A DNA stretch of 64,000 bases from Thalassospira sp. MCCC 1A01428 (GTDB lineage Bacteria > Pseudomonadota > Alphaproteobacteria > Rhodospirillales > Thalassospiraceae): NCBI RefSeq assembly GCF_002115825.1, contig NZ_JFJZ01000022.1:16379-80378 (forward strand). The letters are read 5' to 3'. Below, piece after piece: positions 16,893 through 26,508 of the stretch (position 1 is the stretch's first letter; each line of letters starts with the position of its first letter). Both the position numbers and the translations under genes were made by a program. Under the pieces are notes generated by a model. That model was not told the origin of the DNA. It did not search any database and was given only the letters and a program-made list of their open reading frames with translations.

Positions 16893-17900
16893 ATGGACGG
16901 CACAGACGCAAACACGATAGTCGAAATGATTCGCGCTTTTGCGCTTGGCATGGGCATACAAATCCTGAGCGCCATTATTATTCTGATTGTTGGCTGGTGG
17001 GTTGCTGGAAAAGCAGCCGCACTGGTTCGACGCGCTTTGAAAAATGCCAAATTTGTCGATAGCACCCTGAAACCACTTGCAGCAAGCATCGTGCAATACA
17101 CGATCCTTGTGTTTGTGATCATCGCGGTATTGTCAAAATTCGGTGTTGAAACAACCAGCATCATCGCTGTTCTTGGTGCTGCTGGCCTGGCCATTGGCCT
17201 TGCATTGCAAGGAACCCTGTCCAACATCGCATCCGGCGTCATGATTTTGATGTTGCGCCCGTTGCGGGTTGACGAATTTGTTTCTGCCGGTTCCGTATCT
17301 GGCACGGTGGTTGAAATCACCCTGTTCACCACACTGATGAAAACGGCCGATGGCGTATTTATTTCAGTTCCGAATTCACAAATCTGGAACAGCGCCATCA
17401 CCAACTATTCACGTAACCCCACCCGCCGCCTCGATATCAAAGTCGGCATCGCCTATGATGACGACGTTGATGCCGCGCTGGAATTCATGAAAAACCTGGT
17501 TGCCAGCGACACGCGCGTTCTCGCCGAGCCTGCCCCGATGTCATTTGTAGCCAACCTGGGTGAAAGCTCGGTTGATATTACCGCACGTGGCTGGGCCAAT
17601 ACCCCCGACTTCTGGGCTGCCTTCTGGGATCTGAGCCGTCGTTCGAAAACCGAACTGGAAGCTGCCGGCTTTACCATTCCGTTCCCGCAACGGGACCTGC
17701 ATTTAAAGGCTGATAGCGCGGATGCCCTGTCTGCGGCAATGCAGGCCAAGGCAGAGGCCCCCAAACCCGCCCCTCGCGCCCGGGCGACCGCCTCGAAAGC
17801 CAAGGCGAAAACGGCAAAACCTGCGACCAGCAAAACCGCAGAAGAAGGCATTGGCGCCGATGCGGACTCGGAAAAAACCACCGATGAAACCAAAGCCTGA
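16893..17900 (+). CDS. mscS: Small-conductance mechanosensitive channel
   Basis: 335 residues. Three membrane helices: IQILSAIIILIVGWWVAGKAA, then IVQYTILVFVIIAVLSKFG, then the pore helix AAGLAIGLALQGTLSNIASG. The beta domain (LRPLRVDEFVSAGSVSG) and C-terminal alpha/beta part (FISVPNSQIWN.. to IPFPQRDLHL) follow. The MscS core ends near residue 275. A 60-residue Ala/Lys/Pro-rich tail, probably disordered, is added. It opens under membrane tension to release solutes in hypo-osmotic shock. Monocistronic, with a terminator at 17976. Confidence 0.95.
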   Translation: MDGTDANTIVEMIRAFALGMGIQILSAIIILIVGWWVAGKAAALVRRALKNAKFVDSTLKPLAASIVQYTILVFVIIAVLSKFGVETTSIIAVLGAAGLAIGLALQGTLSNIASGVMILMLRPLRVDEFVSAGSVSGTVVEITLFTTLMKTADGVFISVPNSQIWNSAITNYSRNPTRRLDIKVGIAYDDDVDAALEFMKNLVASDTRVLAEPAPMSFVANLGESSVDITARGWANTPDFWAAFWDLSRRSKTELEAAGFTIPFPQRDLHLKADSADALSAAMQAKAEAPKPAPRARATASKAKAKTAKPATSKTAEEGIGADADSEKTTDETKA

Positions 17901-17975
17901 TCATTTATAATCAGCCCCGTCAAACCACATATGACAGGCTGCAACGAATGATACATATAATCACTTGCGTAAAAA

Positions 17976-18004
17976 GGATGGCCCAACCGCCATCCGTTTT
18001 TTTA
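17976..18004 (+). terminator. Intrinsic terminator after mscS
   Basis: 7-bp stem GGATGGC / GCCATCC with a 6-nt loop, followed by G and seven T. Confidence 0.88.
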
Positions 18005-18341
18005 TTGCGGTCCGCTTGCGCCCCCGAAATCTCCGGACATGTTTTAAATAATACCAAATGCCGGTGCGCGATTTTGCTCAAATCTTGCTTATCTTGCCCA
18101 TGGCATTCGAAAAGCACAAAGCCATAGCGCCCCTTATCGGCATGCTGCATTTACCGGCTTTTCGACAAAACTTCTGAAGTGCCTAAACTGTAAATACTAA
18201 AAAATACCGGAGTCCCGAAATCATCCTGAACCTAGGCTATCCCGCAAGCGTTTTGGCACAAGTAGTAGCCAGCTGTTACCCGCCTTGCGTACGGATCACC
18301 TATAATAAGGTTGAACATCACATGATGGGAGGAACATCAAA
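18005..18341 (+). other. Intergenic region with a probable promoter for the DJ-1-like gene
   Basis: No gene seen. A perfect -10 hexamer TATAAT lies at 18301-18306, about 35 bp before the start codon; the best -35 (GTTACC, 18275-18280) is poor and badly spaced. A ribosome site GGGAGG precedes the ATG. Confidence 0.4.
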
Positions 18342-18923
18342 ATGGCTGCAAAGAAAATATTGATGCTGGTTGGCGATTACGCCGAAGATTATGAAACCAT
18401 GGTTCCGTTTCAAACGCTTTTGGCCGTGGGTCACAAAGTTGATGCCGTTTGCCCCGACAAGGTAGCAGGCGACAGTGTTCGCACCGCTATCCACGATTTC
18501 GAAGGTGACCAAACCTATAGCGAAAAACGCGGGCATAATTTTACCCTTAACGCCGACTTTGAAGGTGCAAGTGCCGCAGATTACGACGCACTGGTTATTC
18601 CGGGAGGACGCGCGCCCGAATATTTGCGCCTGAATCCCAAGGTTATTGCGCTGGTCAAGGATTTTCATAGCGCGAACAAACCCATCGCGGCTGTTTGCCA
18701 TGGCGCACAAATTCTTGCCGCTGCCGATATTATCCGCGATCGCAAAATTTCGGCTTATCCTGCCTGCGCCCCCGAGGTTCAGCTCGCGGGTGGTACCTAT
18801 ATGGACATTGCCATTGATGGTGCACATACCGATGGCAACCTGGTAACGGCCCCGGCATGGCCTGCCCATCCGCAATGGATGGCACAATTCCTTGCCGTTC
18901 TGGGAACAAAAATCGACCTGTAA
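18342..18923 (+). CDS. DJ-1/PfpI family protein
   Basis: 193 residues. The nucleophile elbow [14 protein letters not shown] (Cys near residue 111) and the strand-turn [15 protein letters not shown] are the family marks, with the conserved Glu early (DYAEDYE). Members include glyoxalase III/deglycase-like enzymes, intracellular proteases and stress chaperones; the tandem GGRAPEYL and CHGAQ motifs fit the PfpI/YhbO group. Specific activity cannot be assigned. It is a single gene; a stress-response role would be the default guess. Confidence 0.92.
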   Translation: MAAKKILMLVGDYAEDYETMVPFQTLLAVGHKVDAVCPDKVAGDSVRTAIHDFEGDQTYSEKRGHNFTLNADFEGASAADYDALVIPGGRAPEYLRLNPKVIALVKDFHSANKPIAAVCHGAQILAAADIIRDRKISAYPACAPEVQLAGGTYMDIAIDGAHTDGNLVTAPAWPAHPQWMAQFLAVLGTKIDL

Positions 18924-18976
18924 CCTGCCCTGTATCAGGCAACTTTATGCCAAAACAGGGATCTGAAAATACGGAT

Positions 18977-19013
18977 GGCCCGTCAATGTATGCATTGTTA
19001 ACATTGGCGGGCC
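18977..19013 (+). terminator. Hairpin after the DJ-1-like gene
   Basis: 13-bp arms GGCCCGTCAATGT / ACATTGGCGGGCC (one G-T pair) around an 11-nt loop. No real T-run follows, so it may be a weak terminator or an mRNA-protecting hairpin. Confidence 0.5.
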
Positions 19014-19359
19014 ATTATCGCACACGCCTTCTCCTGGAAATACCGAAATCGACCTTGGCACACCGGATTGCTAAACGGGTAATGCCCATATGAGCCGTTC
19101 GGCAAGGACAGGCATCAGTACGCGCACCAAACAATAAAGACTTCGATCAGGCCTACCCCGTAAAGTTATCTCAAATGCCCTTTAATGCAGTGCCAACACG
19201 CTTCTTTTCCCGGCGCTGTGCCAGTTGCACATACATCTTGCCATTTGACCTGCCATCCCTCACGATTTGCCAACGAGCATTGCCGATAACATGCTGGCAA
19301 TAACAGTCCCCTTGCCACGTCCGTCTCCATGTTGGTTGCAAGGTAGGAAAGGAAGTTCC
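19014..19359. other. Intergenic region, nothing recognised
   Basis: 346 bp between the DJ-1-like and RHH_4 genes. The open frames here are short, lack ribosome sites and have non-protein-like composition. The only clear signal is the AGGAAAGGAAG ribosome site of the next gene. Confidence 0.5.
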
Positions 19360-19710
19360 ATGTGCAAAATATATTCGGGTACTGACCCTGCCCTTTATGA
19401 AACAGCAACACGATCTGTTCGGATTAACGGCGTGGTGACAAGTTTGCGCCTTGAATTGCGTTTTTGGCAGATTATCGATGAAATCGCCCAGAAAGACGGT
19501 TACAGCACACCGCAATTTCTGGGGTTACTACATGATGAAGTCGTTGCCGAACGAGGGGACATTCCAAATTTTGCCTCGCTACTTCGCGTCGTTTGCACCG
19601 TTTATTTGCAAAATCAGCCCCCCTACCCTGCATCAACGGCCATCAAAACCGGCACAACAGCCCGAACGCCAGGCCACCACGTATCCGCAATACAGGCGTC
19701 GTTAAGCTAA
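19360..19710 (+). CDS. Ribbon-helix-helix (RHH_4) domain protein
   Basis: 116 residues. The core TRSVRINGVVTSLRLELRFWQIIDEIAQKDG followed by LLHDEVVAERGDIPNFASLLRVVC is the RHH_4 pattern found in many alphaproteobacteria: a beta strand and two helices that normally dimerise and bind DNA, though targets are rarely known. The last 30 residues (QPPYPASTA...) are low complexity. I start at 19360, which has AGGAAAGGAAG just upstream; the longer frame from 19267 lacks one and is not protein-like. There is no toxin-like partner beside it, so it is not evidently an antitoxin. Confidence 0.82.
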   Translation: MCKIYSGTDPALYETATRSVRINGVVTSLRLELRFWQIIDEIAQKDGYSTPQFLGLLHDEVVAERGDIPNFASLLRVVCTVYLQNQPPYPASTAIKTGTTARTPGHHVSAIQASLS

Positions 19711-19912
19711 TTTACCAACATAACACCTGGCGGATTCGCATTTTATCAAAGGGCTCACCCTTATCTGGCAACGACGGACAGATAGTCTCACAAATATTTC
19801 CGGGGTATTCACACACAAAGTTGCCCGGGCCCATCACGCAGGGTTACCAGGTTATATCTTTAAAGGGTGGTTTTCGGCCTGGTTAGACGGGTATGTAAGC
19901 GTATTTTGTCGT

Positions 19913-20842
19913 TTAACTTAACCACGAAGCAATATCGCGGCTGTTAAAGCCCGGCGCGGTATTTCGGGCATTCCGAAAAGCATCACGCCCACGCACACCA
20001 TCCACCGACCGGCTGGCCTGCATGCCAACGGCAACACCAAAATCCATTTTGGCTGGTGCCAGCCACGATTTACCGGTTTTTTCGGCACTATCGCGCTTTG
20101 CTTCACGGGTTTTCGCGTCGTAGATCCAACGCAATTCCTGCTTCAAAGTTTGATATTCAGCCGTATCAGGGGCTGCATTAACCTCGGATACAATCTGGAT
20201 TTTTACCATTTGCGGAAAACAATCCAGACGCTCAAGCAGCATAAACTTCACGCTGGGCCGCACCGCATCCGAGCGCATAAGCTTAATAACCAGACGCTTG
20301 TAAATCTCGATCCGCAAGTTGCCGCTGGTGGCAAGTTCGATAAATTCGTCAACAAAATCGCGGGCTTCACGCTTCCCATCTAGCAAGGCGCGCAAATTTT
20401 CTGTCATGGCACGGCGATAAAATTCGCGAATTTCAACAACATGGTTTGATGCGCGATTGCGCACCACATGCATCGATTCGGGGCTAAAGGCATTTTTGGT
20501 CAGAAGTTTAATACAATCATGCACCAGTTCGTGCTTGGTTGCGTCGCCAACAACTTCAAAAATACCGGAAATCAGTTCCTTGCATTTGGCATGTGGCCCC
20601 ATACGAGTCGCCGCAGCAAGGGCCATCGGGCTTTCGGGGTCTTTGGTGGCAATAACAGCCAATGCCAACGGGTCGTCATATTGCAAAAGCGCCAGATCAT
20701 TGCTGAGAAGATGTTCCGGCATCAAAAGACGTTTTTTATCACCCGCCCCCGTAACCGTAAGCGGTTCACGCGTACGATAACTGTCCTTGATCGACAGGGC
20801 ATATTTTAAACCATCATAAGAAATCCCGAGATCGAGCGACAT
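19913..20842 (-). CDS. Helical protein of unknown function paired with DUF2336
   Basis: 309 residues, predominantly helical, no signal peptide or membrane segment. The middle (about residues 50-240) looks like repeated two-helix units (DPLALAVIATKDPESPMALAAA, then FVDEFIELATSGNLRIEIYKRL) and could be a HEAT-like or DUF2336-like fold, but no signature is definite. Its ATG lies six bases after the stop of the DUF2336 gene, and the ribosome site overlaps that stop, so the two are co-translated and probably act together. Confidence 0.7.
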   Translation of the reverse strand: MSLDLGISYDGLKYALSIKDSYRTREPLTVTGAGDKKRLLMPEHLLSNDLALLQYDDPLALAVIATKDPESPMALAAATRMGPHAKCKELISGIFEVVGDATKHELVHDCIKLLTKNAFSPESMHVVRNRASNHVVEIREFYRRAMTENLRALLDGKREARDFVDEFIELATSGNLRIEIYKRLVIKLMRSDAVRPSVKFMLLERLDCFPQMVKIQIVSEVNAAPDTAEYQTLKQELRWIYDAKTREAKRDSAEKTGKSWLAPAKMDFGVAVGMQASRSVDGVRGRDAFRNARNTAPGFNSRDIASWLS

Positions 20843-20848
20843 TTTCGC

Positions 20849-22387
20849 CTAATCTCCCTTGCGCACAAAGCGGCGCCGCAAGGATGGCGATTTCGAACCG
20901 GCAGCATCCCCGCCCGCCGGGCCAGCCGCCCCATCGCCAGTTTTTCCTGCATTGGCGGCCACAGTTGCCGACACCCCTGATGATTCGGGCGCTGGCACCG
21001 GACGCAATTCGGTAAAGAAATCAATATACCAGTCCATATCGCCGCGCGGCATGCTATAGCGGCCCCCAGTTGCCGGGGTTTCAATGGCTTCTTCATCAAT
21101 ACCGGAACTGATTTGCAAGACCACGGCGGATTGTGCCGACATACCGGCACGCCAGGCCATTGCCGTAATCGCCCGCGCACTGCCTGAATCAAGAATTTTG
21201 GCAATCACCGATCCGGGCAATTGTGCATAACGGGCAAGTTCCCGCACAACGGCTTCATCATCGTTACGGGACAATGCATCAAGCACATATTGCTCGACAC
21301 TTGGCGCACGAACTGCCGCACTTTCCGCGGCATTTACAGCATCCAGGCTTAATTCGGCATTGGCAATATCTTCGCCAATTGGCGGGCGCGTATCGCGGGC
21401 AACGCGGCTGTCAAACCGGACTTTTTCAATCCGCTGTCGCACGGCCTGGCGCAGGGCACGGGCGACTTCCGCGCGCAAACGCCCTTCTTCCACCAATGTG
21501 TCAAACAGGGATGCGGCAATAAAATGCGCCATCCGCCGTTGCGCCTGGCGCGACAACCGGTCACGGCCAACCAGAATACGTTCTTCCGGACTTTCGTGTT
21601 TATCGACAGGGGCGCGTTCGAGATGCGGTGCCATATCAACCACGTTGCGCGGCACATCGTCCGTTGCGCGCAACCGGGAAAACAGGCCTGCCTTTGCATC
21701 GGTTCGGTCCTGCATCCGCCGGGCTTCGGCCATGTTGGCCCGCAAACGATCGCGGGCCCGGGCGGTGGTGGTAAATTCCCCCCGTCCGCGCATCAGGTCG
21801 AGAAAATCCGAATCGTTTAAAAGTTCAACATATTCAATAATATGGACCTGGCCAATTGCCGCCAGGTCAAGCCGCATACGGGCGGCTGCCTGTCGCGTCA
21901 AATAGGGGGTATGGCCCAGTTCCTGTTCAATCAGGGCGATCACCTGCGGGCGATAACAATCGGCCAGCCGCACAATGGCATCCATAAATTCGTCAACCAT
22001 TTCCAGGCGCTGCGACGGGCTTAGGTCCGACAGGTGGCGCCGCAAACGGCGCGCAACATCCATCCGGGCTTCGCTATCGTCTTCGCCGTGGCGCGTCGGC
22101 AGGTAAACCGCGTCCTCGTCATCATCAAGTTCGTCTTCATCTGCGCCAATCCGGGCGGCAAAATTTAAAAACGATTCATCGGATGATGACGTCAGATCGC
22201 TGCTATCGGCCTTGCGCCGCGGAATATAACCCGCACGCGAATTATTTTCGCTACTGCTTGCAGATGTCGAGAATTCACCAGGGGCAACAGTGCGAACAAT
22301 GTCGGCCAGTTCGCGCAATTTATCGCCAGAACGGTCCTTGTTATCCGCGTCCTTTGATTTTTGCCGATTGAACATCCAGGCCAGCAT
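20849..22387 (-). CDS. DUF2336 domain protein
   Basis: 512 residues. Residues 1-90 are charged and disordered with an acidic patch (DEDELDDDEDA). The rest is helical, with the DUF2336 pattern toward the end: NDDEAVVRELARYAQLPGSV, then ILDSGSARAITAMAWRAGMS. The C-terminal 50 residues are Ala/Gly-rich ending in RRRFVRKGD. DUF2336 proteins are common in Rhodospirillales and their function is not known. ATG at 22387 is chosen (GGAAC just before it); a TTG at 22429 would add 14 residues and lacks a ribosome site. First gene of a two-gene operon. Confidence 0.82.
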   Translation of the reverse strand: MLAWMFNRQKSKDADNKDRSGDKLRELADIVRTVAPGEFSTSASSSENNSRAGYIPRRKADSSDLTSSSDESFLNFAARIGADEDELDDDEDAVYLPTRHGEDDSEARMDVARRLRRHLSDLSPSQRLEMVDEFMDAIVRLADCYRPQVIALIEQELGHTPYLTRQAAARMRLDLAAIGQVHIIEYVELLNDSDFLDLMRGRGEFTTTARARDRLRANMAEARRMQDRTDAKAGLFSRLRATDDVPRNVVDMAPHLERAPVDKHESPEERILVGRDRLSRQAQRRMAHFIAASLFDTLVEEGRLRAEVARALRQAVRQRIEKVRFDSRVARDTRPPIGEDIANAELSLDAVNAAESAAVRAPSVEQYVLDALSRNDDEAVVRELARYAQLPGSVIAKILDSGSARAITAMAWRAGMSAQSAVVLQISSGIDEEAIETPATGGRYSMPRGDMDWYIDFFTELRPVPAPESSGVSATVAANAGKTGDGAAGPAGGDAAGSKSPSLRRRFVRKGD

Positions 22388-22785
22388 GTTCCGTTTATTT
22401 CCCCGTTTTATTCCGGGTTTCAGCAACAATCAGCCGATTCCCGGGTCTGTTCTGGCGTCTGGCGCACGCCGTTCTATCAAGCAGCACCATCCGAAACAAC
22501 ATCTCAACCCAAAACTTCTTTGTAAACCAACCACCTGTCGTCAATATGTCCCCGCGCAGGGTTGGCTCTCACGGGTTTCACTATCGACAGAAATGTTCAA
22601 AAAAACCTTAACGCCCCACCACGCAAAACCCAGAAACCTCATATGGTTAGCCAAATCACATCCTTAACGCGACCCGCAGCCAGCCAAAACGCACAAATCA
22701 CCATTATCATCCGCGGAAATTACCTCTGCGTATGGTTTGGCCACGCTTTTCCTGGACCACACAGCAACACACAACCGGCAAAAAC
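22388..22785. other. Intergenic region between pyk and the DUF2336 operon
   Basis: About 400 bp, C- and A-rich on the plus strand. It should hold the promoter of the DUF2336 operon, but I see no convincing -35/-10 pair. No open frame here has a credible ribosome site or composition. Confidence 0.5.
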
Positions 22786-22808
22786 AAAGGGCCGCCCGAA
22801 GGCAGCCC
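22786..22808 (-). terminator. Intrinsic terminator after pyk
   Basis: On the minus strand GGGCTGCC-UUCG-GGCGGCCC, an 8-bp stem (one G-U) with a stable UUCG-type tetraloop, then CUUUGUUUUUG. Confidence 0.85.
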
Positions 22809-22862
22809 CTTGAAAAACACCGGAATTGGCGCAGTTATGCCAAATCCGGACTATTTTTAAAA

Positions 22863-24287
22863 TCAGCTACGGCCAGAAAGCCATGCGATTCGCAAAATAT
22901 TGGTAGCCCCGGGCGTTCCAAACGGAACCCCCGCCGTAATCACCAGAGAATCACCGTTTTCGGCAAATTCTTCTCGTTTGGCAACGTCACAGGCAATCCC
23001 CACCATTTCACCAAAATTGGTGGCATCGCGGGTGAAAACCGGGTGGATCCCCCAGCACAGCGCCAAACGGCGCGCCGTTTGAATTTTCGGGGTCAGGCCC
23101 AAAATTGGCACTTCAGGCCGTTCGCGGGCTGCCCGATAGGCAGTTGAGCCCGACGTGGTATAGGTCACAACGGCCTTGGCACCAATGGTCCCGGCAACCT
23201 GGCGGGCTGCGGCACTAATGGCGTCCGGGGCGTTATGTTCCGGGTCCGGGCGGGAGGCTTCACGCAGACGGAAATAAAGCTCGTCACGCTCTACCCGCAC
23301 CATAATTCGGTTCATGATGCCCACTGTTTCCAGCGGATATTTGCCAACCGCACTTTCGGCTGACAGCATAACCGCATCGGCACCGTCATAAATGGCTGTC
23401 GCCACGTCGGATGCTTCGGCCCGGGTTGGTGCCGGATTTGTCACCATCGAGTCGAGCATCTGGGTTGCCACAATCACCGGCTTGCCGGCTTCGCGACAGG
23501 CCTTGATGATGCGTTTTTGCAAAATCGGCACATCTTCAGGCGGACATTCCACGCCCAAATCACCACGGGCCACCATGATGATGTCAGAAAGAGCGACAAT
23601 TTCATCAAGATGTTCAATAGCCTGGGGTTTTTCCAGCTTCGAGACGATGGCAGCACGACCATTGATGATCTTACGCGCTTCGGCCACGTCTTCGGGACGC
23701 TGAACAAAGGAGAGGGCCACAAAATCAACGCCCATCTCCAGACCATAAACCAGATCGATGCGATCCTTTTCGGTCAGAGGGGACATGGGCAGCATGACGT
23801 CAGGCAGGTTAACGCCCTTGCGATTCGACAGCGGACCACCGACTTCAACAGTGCAATCTGCCGAATTGGCATCGCATTTATCAACCCGCATCCGCAATTT
23901 GCCATCGTCAAGCAACAGGTTGGCACCCGGCTGAAGAGCAGCAAAAACTTCGGGATGAGGAAGCGACACACGGGTTTGATCACCCGGCGTTTTATCCATG
24001 TCGAACCGGAATGATGCACCTGCCTCGATTTCGATTTTTTCGTCGGCGAAGGTTCCCACCCGAATTTTCGGGCCTTGCAAATCCATCAGCACGCCAATCG
24101 GGCGACCAAGTTTGGCCTCTACTTCCCGAATTGTTTCAAACCGTGCCTGATGTTCGGCGTGCTCGCCATGAGAGAAATTCAAACGAAAGACATCGACGCC
24201 TGCCTGGACGATCTTTTCCAGAACATCCGGGCTAGAACTTGCTGGCCCCAGGGTTGCGATGATTTTCGCCTTACGTTGACGGCGCAT
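22863..24287 (-). CDS. pyk: Pyruvate kinase
   Basis: 474 residues, usual for bacterial Pyk. It transfers phosphate from phosphoenolpyruvate to ADP, the last step of glycolysis. N-terminus RKAKIIATLGPASSS, then VFRLNFSHGEH (conserved Arg/Asn/Ser for K+ and nucleotide), VLMDLQGPKIRVG, the metal-binding region VARGDLGVECPPEDVP, MLDSMVTNPAPTRAEASDVA and the C-terminal domain with TTSGSTAYRAARERP. All catalytic motifs look intact. The start at 24287 has GAGGT eight bases upstream. Single gene with its own terminator. Confidence 0.97.
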   Translation of the reverse strand: MRRQRKAKIIATLGPASSSPDVLEKIVQAGVDVFRLNFSHGEHAEHQARFETIREVEAKLGRPIGVLMDLQGPKIRVGTFADEKIEIEAGASFRFDMDKTPGDQTRVSLPHPEVFAALQPGANLLLDDGKLRMRVDKCDANSADCTVEVGGPLSNRKGVNLPDVMLPMSPLTEKDRIDLVYGLEMGVDFVALSFVQRPEDVAEARKIINGRAAIVSKLEKPQAIEHLDEIVALSDIIMVARGDLGVECPPEDVPILQKRIIKACREAGKPVIVATQMLDSMVTNPAPTRAEASDVATAIYDGADAVMLSAESAVGKYPLETVGIMNRIMVRVERDELYFRLREASRPDPEHNAPDAISAAARQVAGTIGAKAVVTYTTSGSTAYRAARERPEVPILGLTPKIQTARRLALCWGIHPVFTRDATNFGEMVGIACDVAKREEFAENGDSLVITAGVPFGTPGATNILRIAWLSGRS

Positions 24288-24559
24288 CCGCTTTTACCTC
24301 GTTGTTTTTCGGTTTCCATTGAATTCTGGCGCGACAACCAGAATGACACAGGGCGCGCCAGAATATCCTGATTCTTGGTGTCTGGGGGTCTTCCCTTAAT
24401 AGTGAATCACACCCGCTTTGAACAGTTACTTTTCTGCTCAGCCAAGGCCGAATGACATTTTTTTCGCTGGACACCCCCCTGTCGACACCTCTTTAAAAGA
24501 CAAATCAGCCATAAAATGCCCCTATGAACGTTTCGGGGCCCAATCGGGGATTTTTTAAA

Positions 24560-25096
24560 ATGAGCAAATGGGACCATCGTTTTCTGGCACTGGCCGCCCA
24601 TATCGCAGACTGGTCAAAAGACCGCAGCACCCAAGTTGGTGCTGTTGTAATCGGTCCGAAAAAGGAAATTCGTGCTGTCGGGTATAACGGCTTCCCGCGC
24701 GGGGTCGATGATACAATAGAAAGCCGCCATCAACGGCCAACCAAATACGCCTATACCGAACACGCCGAGCGCAATGCCATTTATAACGCCAGCTATACCG
24801 GCACCTCGCTTGATGGCTGCGCGCTATATGTAACACATTTTCCATGCAGCGATTGCGCCCGCGCCATTATTCAGGCGGGCATTGCCGAGGTTTATGTTGA
24901 CCAGCAAAAACTGACGCCGGATTTTCTTGAACGCTGGGAAAACGACATGAACATATCAACTGAAATGTTTGGCGAATCCGGTGTGCGCGTCCGCCTTATT
25001 GACAATGACGGTGCCACAACCGTTTTGACCACCGAGACCGACGACACCCCGGATGGAGAAAATACGGTAACGACCACCGATATTAAAAATCAGTAA
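24560..25096 (+). CDS. Deoxycytidylate deaminase family protein
   Basis: 178 residues. Zinc site: HAERNAIYNA (His ligand and catalytic Glu, near residue 70) and FPCSDCARAII (two Cys ligands, near 100). TQVGAVVIGPKKEIRAVGYNGFPRG is the ComEB/dCMP deaminase N-terminal pattern. The likely reaction is dCMP to dUMP, feeding thymidylate synthesis. The core ends near residue 145; a 30-residue Thr/Asp-rich tail follows. ATG at 24560 (GGGGA ten bases upstream) is preferred over 24524, which has no ribosome site. Confidence 0.9.
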   Translation: MSKWDHRFLALAAHIADWSKDRSTQVGAVVIGPKKEIRAVGYNGFPRGVDDTIESRHQRPTKYAYTEHAERNAIYNASYTGTSLDGCALYVTHFPCSDCARAIIQAGIAEVYVDQQKLTPDFLERWENDMNISTEMFGESGVRVRLIDNDGATTVLTTETDDTPDGENTVTTTDIKNQ

Positions 25097-25317
25097 GACT
25101 TCGATAACATGGATAAAAAACGGCGCCTTTCTCCGCAAAAGTACCGGGTTTTTACCGATGGATATCATGGAGTTCTCCCTTGCCGCCCGCCCGACAAACC
25201 GGTAAGAAAACAGAACCGGTTTATATAATCTAACCTGTTAACCTGGCTGCCAATTTGCAGAAATGTTGCCATCGACAGTGACAATCTTCGTTCAGCCCAA
25301 CGCGGAAACTAGGCTTG

Positions 25318-25818
25318 ATGAGTGCAAAAATCGATTTTAGCAAAATCAGTTTTCTGGTTGTCGATGGCGACAAGATATCGGCACAGGTCGTGTTTGATAC
25401 ATTGTCCTATCTTGGGGCGACAGATGTGCAGCGCGTGGGAAAACCCGAAGAAGCCTTTCGCATTTTACGGACCCGTCAAATAGACGTCATCATCACTGAA
25501 TGGCGGCTGCGCGGCATGGACGGACTGGAATTTCTCGATTCCCTGCGTAATTCGACATCTTCCCCCAACAGGTTTGTGCCGGTTATCATGCTAACCGCGC
25601 ATTCCGAACAGCAATATGTCACAACAGCCCGTGATCTGGGCATTACCGAATTTCTGGCGAAACCATTTAATGCCAAGGCATTATACAGCCGTCTTATATC
25701 GGTCATTACCCGCCCGCGACATTTCATCAATACCAGCACCTATTTCGGCCCCGACCGGCGCCGACGTCAAACACCGTTTGATGGCCCCGACCGGCGCGAA
25801 AGCAGCACGAGAAACTAG
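25318..25818 (+). CDS. Receiver-domain protein with Glu at the phosphoacceptor site
   Basis: 166 residues. Receiver fold from about residue 10 to 130. Conserved Asp16 is present but its neighbour is Gly17 instead of an acidic residue. The phosphoacceptor position in DVIITEWRLRGMDG is Glu61, not Asp. Thr93 (MLTAHS) and Lys115 (AKPF) are kept. Glu at this place often mimics the phosphorylated state, so the domain may be permanently active or phosphorylation-independent (inference). The tail has two GPDRR motifs (YFGPDRRRR, GPDRRES), a pattern I associate with alphaproteobacterial stand-alone receivers. An in-frame TTG precedes the ATG. It is followed after 80 bp by a helical partner gene. Confidence 0.85.
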   Translation: MSAKIDFSKISFLVVDGDKISAQVVFDTLSYLGATDVQRVGKPEEAFRILRTRQIDVIITEWRLRGMDGLEFLDSLRNSTSSPNRFVPVIMLTAHSEQQYVTTARDLGITEFLAKPFNAKALYSRLISVITRPRHFINTSTYFGPDRRRRQTPFDGPDRRESSTRN

Positions 25819-25898
25819 AACAGCGCCCGTAAAACAGGTAAGGTTGGATGCCCGTTATGTGGCATTCATTTTAACTTGACGGGACGCACCGAATTTAA

Positions 25899-26411
25899 AT
25901 GAATGAGCAAAAGCCGCCCAAAGTTCAAATCATCCCGCCCCGCACTGAATTAAAACAGCGCGCGGTTAATTTCACCAAAGGCTTTGACGTCGAACTTGCG
26001 CCGGAACAACTTGAAGAACTGGAAAAGGTTGTCCAGCGCAGCAGTGATTCTTTTGTGCGCAGCATTGGCCATGATCTTGCCGAAACACGCCAGCTTGTCA
26101 TCGCAGCTATCGGGAATCCCGACCTTCGCGGCACAGCAATAGAAAAAAGCGCCGACCTTGCCTATTCAACCAAGGCACTGGGCGGCACATTTGATTACCC
26201 CCTGATGACCCAAATTGCCAAATCACTGGAAATTTTCCTGGCACACCGCACAACGGCTTCCCGCCGCCAGCTTATGGTAACCCAACTGCATATTGATGCC
26301 ATCTATGTTATTCTGGCCAGCCGGGTTACCGGTTTTGGCTCATCGATTGAACAGGCAACTACTGTTGCCCTTGCCAAACTGGCGTCTCGCTACGCCGAAC
26401 CTCGTGAATAA
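25899..26411 (+). CDS. Helical protein, possible HPt-like partner of the receiver
   Basis: 170 residues, no signal peptide. After about 35 residues (KPPKVQIIPPRTELKQRAVNF) it is nearly all helical. The stretch SADLAYSTKALGGTFDYP followed by LMTQIAKSLEIFLAH has the spacing of a histidine-phosphotransfer helix (A-H-x-L-K-G...L..LE), but Tyr stands where the phosphorylated His would be. This resemblance is by eye and weak. Position 80 bp after the receiver gene on the same strand suggests an operon and a shared role. Confidence 0.65.
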   Translation: MNEQKPPKVQIIPPRTELKQRAVNFTKGFDVELAPEQLEELEKVVQRSSDSFVRSIGHDLAETRQLVIAAIGNPDLRGTAIEKSADLAYSTKALGGTFDYPLMTQIAKSLEIFLAHRTTASRRQLMVTQLHIDAIYVILASRVTGFGSSIEQATTVALAKLASRYAEPRE

Positions 26412-26508
26412 TCCAGCTGGGTTAACAGCATGTGCCTTGCCCGCATTTTTATTGCTCGCCCTCAAACCTAAAACCGGCCAGCGCCCGGTTGCCACAAACG
26501 GCCACAGC

